64,000 bases of DNA, taken from assembly GCF_026151335.1 (NCBI RefSeq), contig NZ_JAMQPP010000004.1. The stretch is one strand, 5' to 3'. The position numbers and the translations under genes were made by a program. Shown piece by piece: positions 8,214 to 16,448 of the stretch. Each line of letters opens with the position of its first letter. Within the stretch, counting starts at the first letter, position 1. The notes beneath the pieces were generated by a model. That model ran no database searches and was not told where the DNA came from. It saw nothing but the letters and a program-made list of their open reading frames with translations. This DNA comes from Leptospira_A soteropolitanensis (GTDB lineage Bacteria; Spirochaetota; Leptospiria; Leptospirales; Leptospiraceae).

Positions 8214-8504
8214 ATGAAAAAAACAAACCGTTTGTTTTCAATTTTGGCTCTGGTATTATTTACCGGATCCATCCAAGCAGCCGATTTTCCTAAATGTAAA
8301 GAGGCTTGCGATAAGTTTTATAGCTGTACGGTGCAAGTGAATCCGAACGCTTCGGAAGAGCAAAAAAACACTCTGAAACGGGGTTGTGAATTCAACTGCA
8401 ACCGTCCCAAATACTACAATAAAATTGCGGGCTGCCTTACCAGTGGTGATTCCTGCAAAGCATTCTCCTCTTGCATTCTAAAAGAAATGCAAGGCAACAA
8501 ATAA
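8214..8504 (+). CDS. Small Cys-rich exported protein
   Basis: A 96-residue protein with a signal peptide (MKKTNRLFSILALVLFTG, cleavage likely after SIQA) and a mature domain of about 73 residues holding eight cysteines in a regular pattern (CKEACDKFYSC, GCEFNC, GCLTSGDSC, SC). This suggests four disulfides and a helical hairpin-like fold in the periplasm or outside the cell. It looks like the Leptospira Cys-rich family of small exported proteins, whose function I do not know. The ATG has GAGGACAAGG just upstream. It directly follows the tRNA and is followed by two terminator hairpins. Confidence 0.85.
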   Translation: MKKTNRLFSILALVLFTGSIQAADFPKCKEACDKFYSCTVQVNPNASEEQKNTLKRGCEFNCNRPKYYNKIAGCLTSGDSCKAFSSCILKEMQGNK

Positions 8505-8531
8505 AAGAAGACTTAACTCTATAAGAAACAT

Positions 8532-8567
8532 AAACAAAGGCGATCCGTATGTATCGTCTTTGTTTTT
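8532..8567 (+). terminator. Terminator after the Cys-rich protein gene
   Basis: Stem of 13 pairs, including one G-U, between AAACAAAGGCGAT (8532-8544) and ATCGTCTTTGTTT (8553-8565), eight-base loop, ending in a T run. Confidence 0.85.
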
Positions 8568-8602
8568 TATGTACTTTTACTATTCTCGGAATGGGCAGAC
8601 CT

Positions 8603-8633
8603 GGAACCGACTAGTTGTCGGTTCCGGTTTTTT
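8603..8633 (+). terminator. Second plus-strand terminator overlapping the smc stop codon
   Basis: Perfect nine-base stem GGAACCGAC/GTCGGTTCC (8603-8611 with 8617-8625), then GG and six T residues on the plus strand. The hairpin includes the TAG stop (8611-8613) and last codons of smc on the other strand, so coding and termination share sequence. Confidence 0.75.
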
Positions 8634-11394
8634 GTGTGATTTGTTTTGAGAGAGATTTTGCTTCATCCAAACGAAGAGAAAGGATTTTTGAAATTCCAGG
8701 TTCTTCATTGGTAACTCCAAAAATGGCATTGGCTCTTGAAATGGTAGACTGCGCATGGGAAACCACTATGAATTGTGTTTTATCTTTGAATCTGTCGAGA
8801 ATCTGACAGAACCTTAGTTTATTTGCTTCGTCAAGGGCGGCATCAATCTCATCCAAGAAACAGAACGGACTTGGTTTGACCATGTAGATAGCAAATAGAA
8901 GTGCTATCGCTGTGAGAGATTTCTCCCCACCAGATAACAATCGCAAGTTCTGAACGTGTTTTCCTGGAGGTTCCGCCATAATCTCTACTCCAGAATTGAG
9001 GGAATCCTCTTTTTCTGTGAGTTCTAGTGTAGCCCTTCCCCCGTTGAAAAGCGTAGAAAACGTTTCTTGAAAGTTCTGTTTAATTTTTTCAAAAGTCTCT
9101 TGGAAGAGTTTTTCTGACTCTTCGTTGATTCGTTTCAAAACTTCTTCAATATCTTTTTTCGAACTTTCAATATCAGTTTTTTGTTTGAGGTTGTGTTCGT
9201 AGATTTCTTTGATATTTCGGTATTCTTCAATTGCAAGCGGATTGATAGAACCTAGAAGTTGAATCTCTGATTTTGCTGAACGAAGTCTTCTTTCTTCTGC
9301 TTTTTGGTCTAACTCGAGTCCCCCACGTTCTGTTTCTAATTCAGAATCGGTTAAAGAATAATCATTGTATAACTCTTCTACAAGGGAATCTATCTGCACT
9401 TTGAGGGCAGAACTAGTTCTCTCCTTTTCTGACAAAAGCGGAAGGAGGTTTTGGAATACTTCCTGGTTTTTCGTAATATTAGATTTGATCCCGGAAATTT
9501 CTTCTACAAGAGTTTGTAAGGTTTCTTTTTCCGATTCCAAAATACGACTCATAGAAAGAAACTCTTGGTAAGATTCTGCAATTTCTATTTCAAGAACTTC
9601 GACTTCTCTTTCGAGACTTTCCTTTTTTTCGCGAATGACTGACTCTTGTTCTTTTGCACCCGAAATTCGTTTTTCAATTTCGCCAATCCTTTCATCAAGG
9701 ACAGCAATTTCCTTTTGTTGGTTTTCCAAACGAGAATTGGATTCGAGAAGTTTTTTCTCTAACTCCACAATATGCGTTCTTGTTTCTTCCCAATGGCTTC
9801 TATGCAAAATAATATTACTTTGGTTGTCTCGGATACCGCGCGTTAGGTTTTCGTTTTCTAAAATTAAATCTTCAATTTCTTGGTCTATGGATTCCTTTTT
9901 AGATAAAATTCCATCTTTATCAAAAAGTAAATTTCTGAATTCATCTTCTTTTTTCAAAAACCCTGTGAGTTTTTCTTTATAAAGATCTAATTGGATTTCT
10001 CTGAGGTCAGAAACTCCGCTAGAAACTTCTGAAGACTCTAAATGAGAAAGTGCCGATTTAAGTTTATTCGTATAAAGCTCTAAATCAGAAAGAAGGATTG
10101 TTTTGTCAGCATTTCTCTGCTCTTCTCCTTCCTTCGATTCTCTTTTTTTATTTTCTAACTCTTGGATGAGTTCAAAGATTACTGTTTTTTGTTTATCCCG
10201 AAGAGTGATATGGCGTTTTTCATTTTCCTTAATCCTACCTTCTTTTTCTTCGATAGACTTTTCTTCTTCTTTGATGGAAAGTTCTAAGGAAACACGCGTA
10301 GATTCCAAAGTTTGAATCTCTTCCTTTAGAGTGGACTGGATTTCTCTTTGGCGTTCGTTCTCCAGTTCAATGGCACGTTTTTCCACTTCCAATTTGATTG
10401 TGGCCTGGTTTTCCGTTTCTAGTGCTGAAAGAATTTCCCCAATCCGAAGCTCATACTCCAAAATAAACGTTTTGTTTTTGGCTATTTTCTCTTTTTGGAT
10501 TTGGCTTTTGGATAAATGATCAAATAATTTTTTATCTATCTCTGCGATTTCTTTTTCTTTGATTTCTTTAGTTGTTTCTTTTTCTGAAATCAAATTGGTT
10601 TCGTCTTGGATAAGTGATAGAATTGATTTGTTTTTTTCTCGGATCTCTAATAATTCCTCATCCGATTTTTTCATTCTGCGTTTGAAATCTCGCAGTTTTA
10701 AAAACCTAAGGTTTTTGTCAGACTCATCCAAATCGGATTTAAGTTTGAAATATTGTTCTGCCTTTTCCGATTGTTTTTCTTTAACTTCTAGGTCTTTGAC
10801 CATAGAGTTCATAATATCCTGGATTCGCAAAAGGTTTTGGTTGGTATCATCCAACTTCTTTGTGGCTTCTTTACGATCAAGTTTGAAGCGGGACACACCG
10901 GCAGCTTCTTCAAAAATGGCCCTTCTTTCTTCCGGTTTGGAATTGAGAATTTGGTCCACACGACCTTGTTCTAAAATGCTATAACTGGATTTACCAATTC
11001 CTGTATCAAGAAGGGTTTTTTCGATATCCTTTCTTGTGGTTCTGATATCATTGAGGTAATATTCGTTTTCCCCATCCGGATATAAACGGCGAGTGATTTT
11101 TACCGATGGATAATCTATGTTGAAAAAATGGTCATCATTATCAAAAAGAATAGAAACTTCTGAAAACCCAGCTGGTCGCCTACTCTCTGTTCCGTGGAAG
11201 ATGACATCATCCATCTTCTCGCCTCGAAGTCCTTTGGCACTTTTTTCTCCAAAGACCCATTTGACAGAATCGACGATATTTGATTTCCCCGAACCATTCG
11301 GTCCGACGACAGCAGTAAACCCGGGATCAAAAGTAATCTCCGTCTCATCTGCAAACGTTTTAAATCCAACAATACTTAGGCTCTTTAAATGCAT
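8611..11394 (-). CDS. smc: SMC-family chromosome segregation ATPase, short form without visible hinge
   Basis: Structural maintenance of chromosomes ATPase, expected to organise the nucleoid. The 927-residue protein has an N-terminal head with Walker A GPNGSGKSN (31-39), a long coiled coil, and a C-terminal head with signature LSGGEKSLTAIALLFA (from 820) and Walker B FLDEIDAALDEAN (846-858). Usual bacterial SMC proteins are 1150-1190 residues. The missing length corresponds to the roughly 150-residue hinge plus some coil: I find no hinge-like globular segment and no CxxC zinc hook, only coil broken near residues 450-490. I start at MHLKSLSIVGFKTFADE (11394) because homology begins there; the frame is open to 11439. 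It is divergent from the DUF115 gene. Confidence 0.9.
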   Translation of the reverse strand: MHLKSLSIVGFKTFADETEITFDPGFTAVVGPNGSGKSNIVDSVKWVFGEKSAKGLRGEKMDDVIFHGTESRRPAGFSEVSILFDNDDHFFNIDYPSVKITRRLYPDGENEYYLNDIRTTRKDIEKTLLDTGIGKSSYSILEQGRVDQILNSKPEERRAIFEEAAGVSRFKLDRKEATKKLDDTNQNLLRIQDIMNSMVKDLEVKEKQSEKAEQYFKLKSDLDESDKNLRFLKLRDFKRRMKKSDEELLEIREKNKSILSLIQDETNLISEKETTKEIKEKEIAEIDKKLFDHLSKSQIQKEKIAKNKTFILEYELRIGEILSALETENQATIKLEVEKRAIELENERQREIQSTLKEEIQTLESTRVSLELSIKEEEKSIEEKEGRIKENEKRHITLRDKQKTVIFELIQELENKKRESKEGEEQRNADKTILLSDLELYTNKLKSALSHLESSEVSSGVSDLREIQLDLYKEKLTGFLKKEDEFRNLLFDKDGILSKKESIDQEIEDLILENENLTRGIRDNQSNIILHRSHWEETRTHIVELEKKLLESNSRLENQQKEIAVLDERIGEIEKRISGAKEQESVIREKKESLEREVEVLEIEIAESYQEFLSMSRILESEKETLQTLVEEISGIKSNITKNQEVFQNLLPLLSEKERTSSALKVQIDSLVEELYNDYSLTDSELETERGGLELDQKAEERRLRSAKSEIQLLGSINPLAIEEYRNIKEIYEHNLKQKTDIESSKKDIEEVLKRINEESEKLFQETFEKIKQNFQETFSTLFNGGRATLELTEKEDSLNSGVEIMAEPPGKHVQNLRLLSGGEKSLTAIALLFAIYMVKPSPFCFLDEIDAALDEANKLRFCQILDRFKDKTQFIVVSHAQSTISRANAIFGVTNEEPGISKILSLRLDEAKSLSKQITQKTGTDN

Positions 11395-11473
11395 ATATGT
11401 TTCGCCGTTCGATTCCTTAAGTTTCCCAGTTGACACCACTTGGGAGACATAAGAAAAAACCTTAGATAGTATT

Positions 11474-13405
11474 ATGTCCCAAATTATCGATCCGATTTCC
11501 AGTGAAATTTTTGAAAGAAAGCCTTACTTACAAAATTATTTCAGAAACTTCACATCCGAGAACCGTTGGGATTTGGGGTCTGCAAAGAAACCAGGGGAAT
11601 ATTATGTCTCATTAAATGGGGAACCACTCTCTTCCTCTTTCTCCCCCCTAACGCAAGCCATTCGACTTTTGGATACTTATTCTTTACGACCTACTGATAT
11701 CGTAATTTTGTTTGGGCTTGGCAACCCCCATCTCATTCAAAAAATCAGTGAAACATTAGCCCCGGGACAAATCCTGATTCTCATCGGTGATGATGAAACA
11801 CTAATCCCTGTTATTTGGGACAAAATACTAATCCCTGTTTTACAAGTCCCAGGAAGGCATTTGTTTTCTGGAGAAGCTTTTTTTCCTTTGTTTTTTAACT
11901 ATTTGGAATCCCTTCCGATAGAACGAGTGAGTGGACTAAAAGTCATTCGTAACCCAACAGATACCAATAGAAACCCAGTTTTTCGAGAACTTGAAGAAAA
12001 AACCCAAACGGTATTTTCAGCAAAAATGAGTGATCTACTCACTAAGTTTGAATTTGAAAGATTATGGATTAAAAACTCCATTTGGAATTTGGTACATGTA
12101 GGAAAGAAGTCTCCAATTCGTTATCCTATTTCCTCACTAAAGGATAAATTCCAAGGTCTTACCGCCGTACTTGTGTCAGCTGGTCCCAGCTTACGAAAAA
12201 ATCTATCTTGGTTACAATCAGTGAGAGACAAAGTCTTCGTTCTCTCCTGTGATACATCCCTCAAAGTTCTCATCAAAGCAGGGATCGAAGCGGATGGAGT
12301 TGTCACACTCGATGCACAGACCAACTCGTTCTTCCATTTTATGGGAGAGTCCCTTACACAAATTCCGCTCTTTGCCGACCTCGTGAGTTCTCCCACACTT
12401 CTTAGGGAACCCATGTTTCATTCCGTTGTCCATTCAGTGACAGCCAAATACCAAGTCGATGCAGAAGGATCACTCGTTCGGGAAGTGACTGCTGGCGGTG
12501 AACTTGCTGATGAAGTATTTACGCAAGTGGGTGATATCCAATCCGGAGGATCTGTGGCCACCACTGCTTTTGATATGTTGCGTTTTATGGGATTTACCTC
12601 TGTTTATTTTCTTGGTCAAGACTTGGCGTATTCAGGAAGAGAAATTCATTCCACAGGAACGCATCATAATGAAAAATGGCTGACCCTTCTCAGTCGAAAG
12701 AATAGTTTAGAGCGGATCAATGAAGTCATCATTCGTAAAAGGGAAACTCGTTTTGTTCCAAAAGCTGGGGGGAAAGGTTCTGTTCTTACCGATTATGTTT
12801 TAGATTTATATAGACACTGGTTTGAAGAGTCTGCCAATAGCGTCTCGCAAATGAAACTTTTCAATGTCAATGAAGATGGGGCGGAAATAGCAGGGATTCA
12901 GTCCCTTTCTCCAAAGAAAGCTAGAGAGAATCTAATGGGGACCCCAAACCATAACTACCCTTGGAGAGAACTTTCGATTTGGAAATGGGACTCAATGGAT
13001 GAGAGTGGAATCGAGAAAATACCAGCAAAAGAATCCTCACCTTCTGGGGCAAAGTGGGAAAAAACAAAGAAACAAAACGAAATTCCTTCCTACCTACTCC
13101 CGAATGGTTCAGAAAACCTATACCAAAGAATTCGAAAAGATTTGGAGTTTATGGAAAATGGTTTGAAAAAGTTTGAAGAGGAAACGGCAGTTTCTTCCTT
13201 TCAAGATTCGGACATTTGGATTTGGATGCGAGAAGAGTCTTATCTAAGAAGGATGGTACGTAAAACGGAAATCTATATTTTGCGGCACAAGGATTTAGAA
13301 CCATCGAGAAAAAACCAACTCATGATCCAATCCATCAAAAAAGAGATCCGCTATTTAAAACGAAGTCTTTATCCAATGATGGATTCATTTCCAGAAAATG
13401 GATGA
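11474..13405 (+). CDS. DUF115 / MAF-like (motility-associated factor) protein
   Basis: A 643-residue cytosolic protein with the DUF115 (6-hydroxymethylpterin pyrophosphokinase MptE-like) core at about 215-430: TAVLVSAGPSLRKNLSWL, VFVLSCDTSLKVLIKAGIEADGVVTLDAQ and YFLGQDLAYSGREIHSTGT. This architecture is that of the MAF proteins, which in other bacteria add nonulosonic acids to flagellin. The N-terminal 200 residues and the C-terminal 150 are less conserved. A role in surface or flagellar glycosylation is inference. The gene is divergent from smc with 79 bases between the starts, and its 3' end overlaps the hypothetical on the other strand by 37 bases. The ribosome-binding site is weak. Confidence 0.82.
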   Translation: MSQIIDPISSEIFERKPYLQNYFRNFTSENRWDLGSAKKPGEYYVSLNGEPLSSSFSPLTQAIRLLDTYSLRPTDIVILFGLGNPHLIQKISETLAPGQILILIGDDETLIPVIWDKILIPVLQVPGRHLFSGEAFFPLFFNYLESLPIERVSGLKVIRNPTDTNRNPVFRELEEKTQTVFSAKMSDLLTKFEFERLWIKNSIWNLVHVGKKSPIRYPISSLKDKFQGLTAVLVSAGPSLRKNLSWLQSVRDKVFVLSCDTSLKVLIKAGIEADGVVTLDAQTNSFFHFMGESLTQIPLFADLVSSPTLLREPMFHSVVHSVTAKYQVDAEGSLVREVTAGGELADEVFTQVGDIQSGGSVATTAFDMLRFMGFTSVYFLGQDLAYSGREIHSTGTHHNEKWLTLLSRKNSLERINEVIIRKRETRFVPKAGGKGSVLTDYVLDLYRHWFEESANSVSQMKLFNVNEDGAEIAGIQSLSPKKARENLMGTPNHNYPWRELSIWKWDSMDESGIEKIPAKESSPSGAKWEKTKKQNEIPSYLLPNGSENLYQRIRKDLEFMENGLKKFEEETAVSSFQDSDIWIWMREESYLRRMVRKTEIYILRHKDLEPSRKNQLMIQSIKKEIRYLKRSLYPMMDSFPENG

Positions 13406-13998
13406 AAAACAGAATTGTCTTCAAATTCAGGAAAATAATCAAAAAAAAGTTTTTGCGAAACCACACGATAGGCAAATGGATTTTTTTCCGCATAACCTTC
13501 TGTATATGGAAGTGCTGGCAATTGATGAAAGTTGATTCTTTCTTCAAAATTGATAAAGTCACGACGGCTAAGCTCTGGTCGTAATTCTAAAACGGTTTCC
13601 TTCAGTAAGTTCCAATCCAATTTAAAACTCATCCGGGCTCCCCGAAACGCAGGAGATCTTTCTAACAAATTGACAAGTCGTTTCACTGGACAATCCATAT
13701 GATAGTATTTGGTTACATAAACTTTTACAAACCTAGCAGCAAGTCCCATTGGTTCCCAAATGAGTTCAGATTCGCGGTTCTCCGATTCTTCTTTTTTGAT
13801 TTCGCTTAGGACAACATGTAACTCAGGAAAAGATTGTCTACCTGTCATAATGAGGGAAGACTCTTCCATTCCAAACTCTCCATAATACAACCATTTATAG
13901 AAGTCCTGGATCTCTGCTTCTGGATGGTCTTCTACAAACTTAGTCAGAAGAAAAAGTTTTTCTTTCTGTGTAATGATCGATTCGCGTTCAGTTTGCAT
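13369..13998 (-). CDS. Conserved hypothetical protein, last gene of the smpB-der-plsY run
   Basis: A 209-residue soluble protein with no signal peptide, no membrane segment and no motif I recognise. It is rich in Glu, Phe and Tyr, with segments such as EIQDFYKWLYYGEFGMEES and FEERINFHQLPALPYTEGYAEKN. The start codon lies two bases after the plsY stop, so it belongs to the minus-strand operon that begins with the AAA/VWA gene. Its last 37 bases overlap the 3' end of the DUF115 gene. I cannot assign a function; the tight spacing suggests it is a real gene. Confidence 0.75.
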   Translation of the reverse strand: MQTERESIITQKEKLFLLTKFVEDHPEAEIQDFYKWLYYGEFGMEESSLIMTGRQSFPELHVVLSEIKKEESENRESELIWEPMGLAARFVKVYVTKYYHMDCPVKRLVNLLERSPAFRGARMSFKLDWNLLKETVLELRPELSRRDFINFEERINFHQLPALPYTEGYAEKNPFAYRVVSQKLFFDYFPEFEDNSVFHPFSGNESIIG

Positions 13999-14000
13999 TC

Positions 14001-14609
14001 CTAAGTTGCTCGCAGTTCCTTGCCTAACACCAAACGTTTGATGTTTTCTCTATGAGAATAGGAAATAAGGAAAAAAGTAGCAACTAACACAAAGAAGATG
14101 ACTGGTTGGTATTCAGAATCAGGAATGAATTTTGTAGTTCCAAAATACCAAATGGGCATGGAGAGGGTACCGAGAATGGATCCAAGAGAAACAAATCCAG
14201 AAACTTTATAGACGATCAAAAAGATCAAAACCGCACAAACAGTAACGATAGGCACAAGGATCATATACACACCAAGAGCAGTGGCCACGCCTTTTCCTCC
14301 TTTGAAGTGAAGGAAAGGTGTGAAAGTATGCCCAAGGATGGCAACAGATCCAAGTAAAATCTCAGTAGTTGTCAGAGTATATGGCGATTCAATATAGGAT
14401 GCGGCGATGACGGGGATGGCACCTTTGAGGGCATCCAAAATGAGAGCAATGATTCCATACTTCCAACCGATAACACGGCCCACATTGGTAGCACCGATAT
14501 TACGACTGCCATGTTCACGGATATCTATCCCCCGAACTTTTTTGGTCAGGAGAAACCCAACCGGAATGCCACCCAAAAGGTAGCTCAATAGGATCGCAGC
14601 AAGAATCAT
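14001..14609 (-). CDS. plsY: Glycerol-3-phosphate acyltransferase PlsY
   Basis: Inner-membrane enzyme that acylates glycerol-3-phosphate from acyl-phosphate, the first step of phospholipid synthesis. The 202-residue protein has five or so membrane helices and the three PlsY motifs: GSRNIGATNVGR near residue 34, GHTFTPFLHFKGGKGVAT near 93, and the HRENIKRL region at the C terminus. The start ATG overlaps the der stop by four bases (ATGA), with AAGGAGG upstream inside der. Position in an operon with der is common in bacteria. Confidence 0.95.
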   Translation of the reverse strand: MILAAILLSYLLGGIPVGFLLTKKVRGIDIREHGSRNIGATNVGRVIGWKYGIIALILDALKGAIPVIAASYIESPYTLTTTEILLGSVAILGHTFTPFLHFKGGKGVATALGVYMILVPIVTVCAVLIFLIVYKVSGFVSLGSILGTLSMPIWYFGTTKFIPDSEYQPVIFFVLVATFFLISYSHRENIKRLVLGKELRAT

Positions 14610-15958
14610 TCCTTGCCCTCCTTACCCTCGTTTCTGTTCCGAAGTTCGATCTCGACAGACAGGCCATCCAGTCCAAACTCCGCTACTATACTCTTTCGGT
14701 AAAAGCTTAGAATATTTGACGGAAAGAGCTTCGTATCGTTAACAAAGAAAAGTATTTTAAAAGGAATCTGGGAAACTTGCGTGGCGTAATACACCTTCGG
14801 AGGTCGGTTCGATGCCTTCTGAACCTTATTTTTGCCCCCCCATTTGCTTAACCAGTCATTTAAGGCACGAGTGGTGAGCTTTTTCTGGGACTTTTCATAA
14901 AGTGCGACCACAGATTCAAGGAGTTTGTGGGTACGGACCTTCTCTTTGGCAGAAAGGGAAATAAGGGGGCGTTCCTTCAAAATCGAAAGTTTGGCTTCCA
15001 TCCGGTCTTTGTAGTGTTTCCAAGAATTGGATTCTTTTTCAGGAACCAAATCCCATTTGTTCACAGCCACAATCATGGGTTTACCAAGCTCTTGGATTTC
15101 CCCAAATATCTTTTTGTCAAATTCACCAAGGCCTTTCATAGCATCAACAAGAAGGACCACTACATCCGCTTCTCCCAAACTGTGAAGAGTTCGTTTATAG
15201 GAATAAAATTCTAAACTTTCACCGGTTTTGGATTTTCTGCGAATCCCGGCTGTATCAATGATTTCTAATTTATGGTTTTGAAAATAGAACTGATCGGAAA
15301 CAGAATCTCTAGTGGTTCCCGGCACATCACTCACCACAGCACGTTTGTAACCAAGAAAGGTATTAAGAAGTGACGACTTACCCGAGTTAGGTTTTCCTAT
15401 GATCGCAATTTTGCAATACGGATCTTCTGGCATTTTGATTTTGTCTGGAAGGAAAAAATTGATCTTTTGGTAAAGGAGATCAAAATTTCTACGCCCAAGA
15501 GCGGAGATGGGCAAAAGTTCGTTTAACCCTAATTTGTAAAACGGTTCCAAATCATATTCATCTTGTTCGGTATCAACCTTATTGATAAGGGTAAGAACCA
15601 TTTTATCTTTCAAGATTTCATCTTTTTTGAATAGATCAATGAGTTTATGGTCATACTTACGTAAGTCTTTATGATCGATCACATGAAGGATGAGATCTGA
15701 ATTTCGTAAATGTTCAAAAGCAATGTCGATGATTTCTTTTGAAATTTCATCGATGTTTTCAATATCTAAACCTGGTGTATCGGACAAAGTGAACGGAATT
15801 TTAAATTCGGACCTTTCCACCGTTTTTTGTAAAACGTCTCTTGTGACACCAGCAGTATTTTCTGTGATGGCACTTTGTGCGCGAAGAATTGCGTTGAATA
15901 GTGTGGACTTACCCACGTTTTGTCTACCAACAATGGTGACCACTGGAAGTCCTTTCAT
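14606..15958 (-). CDS. der: Ribosome-assembly GTPase Der (EngA)
   Basis: Tandem GTPase needed for 50S subunit maturation, cytosolic and ribosome-associated. The 450-residue protein has a first GTP-binding domain (P-loop GRQNVGKST at 11-19, DTPG at 60-63, NKVD at 126-129), a second domain (GKPNSGKSS at 188-196, DTAG, NKWD) and a C-terminal KH-like domain ending in a basic/acidic tail (RNRNEGKEGKE). All G motifs are intact. It overlaps smpB upstream by four bases and plsY downstream by four bases, so the three genes are translationally coupled. Confidence 0.97.
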   Translation of the reverse strand: MKGLPVVTIVGRQNVGKSTLFNAILRAQSAITENTAGVTRDVLQKTVERSEFKIPFTLSDTPGLDIENIDEISKEIIDIAFEHLRNSDLILHVIDHKDLRKYDHKLIDLFKKDEILKDKMVLTLINKVDTEQDEYDLEPFYKLGLNELLPISALGRRNFDLLYQKINFFLPDKIKMPEDPYCKIAIIGKPNSGKSSLLNTFLGYKRAVVSDVPGTTRDSVSDQFYFQNHKLEIIDTAGIRRKSKTGESLEFYSYKRTLHSLGEADVVVLLVDAMKGLGEFDKKIFGEIQELGKPMIVAVNKWDLVPEKESNSWKHYKDRMEAKLSILKERPLISLSAKEKVRTHKLLESVVALYEKSQKKLTTRALNDWLSKWGGKNKVQKASNRPPKVYYATQVSQIPFKILFFVNDTKLFPSNILSFYRKSIVAEFGLDGLSVEIELRNRNEGKEGKE

Positions 15959-16443
15959 TTGCGTAGGTGTTCCTTCATGGCTCTTTCCATATCGATTTTG
16001 GCTTCCTTCTTTTGAATGTCGTCACGTTTGTCGTAAAGTTTTTTAGGTTTGGCAAGAGCAATGTCTATCTTCACCAAACGGTTGTTTTTAAAGAAACATC
16101 GAGTGGCAACGAGAACAAGTCCCTTCTCTTTAATCGATCTATCTATTTTTTCTATTTCTTTTGCTTTTAAGAGGAGTTTACGAGGACGAATTTCTGGATG
16201 GTTCGCATAACCTCCGTTTTTGTAAGGAGGGATTTGAAAGTTTTCCAAAAACACTTCCCCATTCCTTACTTTTGCAAAACAATCGGTAAGGTTTCCCTTT
16301 TTTTCGCGAAGAGATTTTACCTCAGATCCTGTGAGTACAACACCAGCTTCGAACGAATCTAATAGTTCGAAATTGAACTTTGCCTTTTTATTGATTAAAG
16401 GATCAGTTCCGCGAGGTTTGTCGTCTTTTTTGGTTTTGCCCAT
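15955..16443 (-). CDS. smpB: SsrA-binding protein SmpB
   Basis: Binds tmRNA and delivers it to stalled ribosomes for trans-translation. The 162-residue protein has the usual OB-fold features: NKKAKFNFELLDSFEAGVVLTGSEVKSLR near the N terminus, then YKNGGYANHPEIRPRKLLL and the C-terminal KKLYDKRDDIQKKEAK tail that enters the decoding centre. The tmRNA gene itself is not in this window. The start is five bases after the stop of the AAA/VWA gene and the stop overlaps the der ATG, placing ribosome rescue and ribosome assembly genes in one transcript. Confidence 0.96.
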   Translation of the reverse strand: MGKTKKDDKPRGTDPLINKKAKFNFELLDSFEAGVVLTGSEVKSLREKKGNLTDCFAKVRNGEVFLENFQIPPYKNGGYANHPEIRPRKLLLKAKEIEKIDRSIKEKGLVLVATRCFFKNNRLVKIDIALAKPKKLYDKRDDIQKKEAKIDMERAMKEHLRK

Positions 16444-16448
16444 ACTAA

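Noticed and set aside
8611..11394. Zinc-hook (Rad50/SbcC-type) interpretation of the short SMC
   Set aside because: No CxxC pair occurs in the coil; the only Cys residues are in the C-terminal head.
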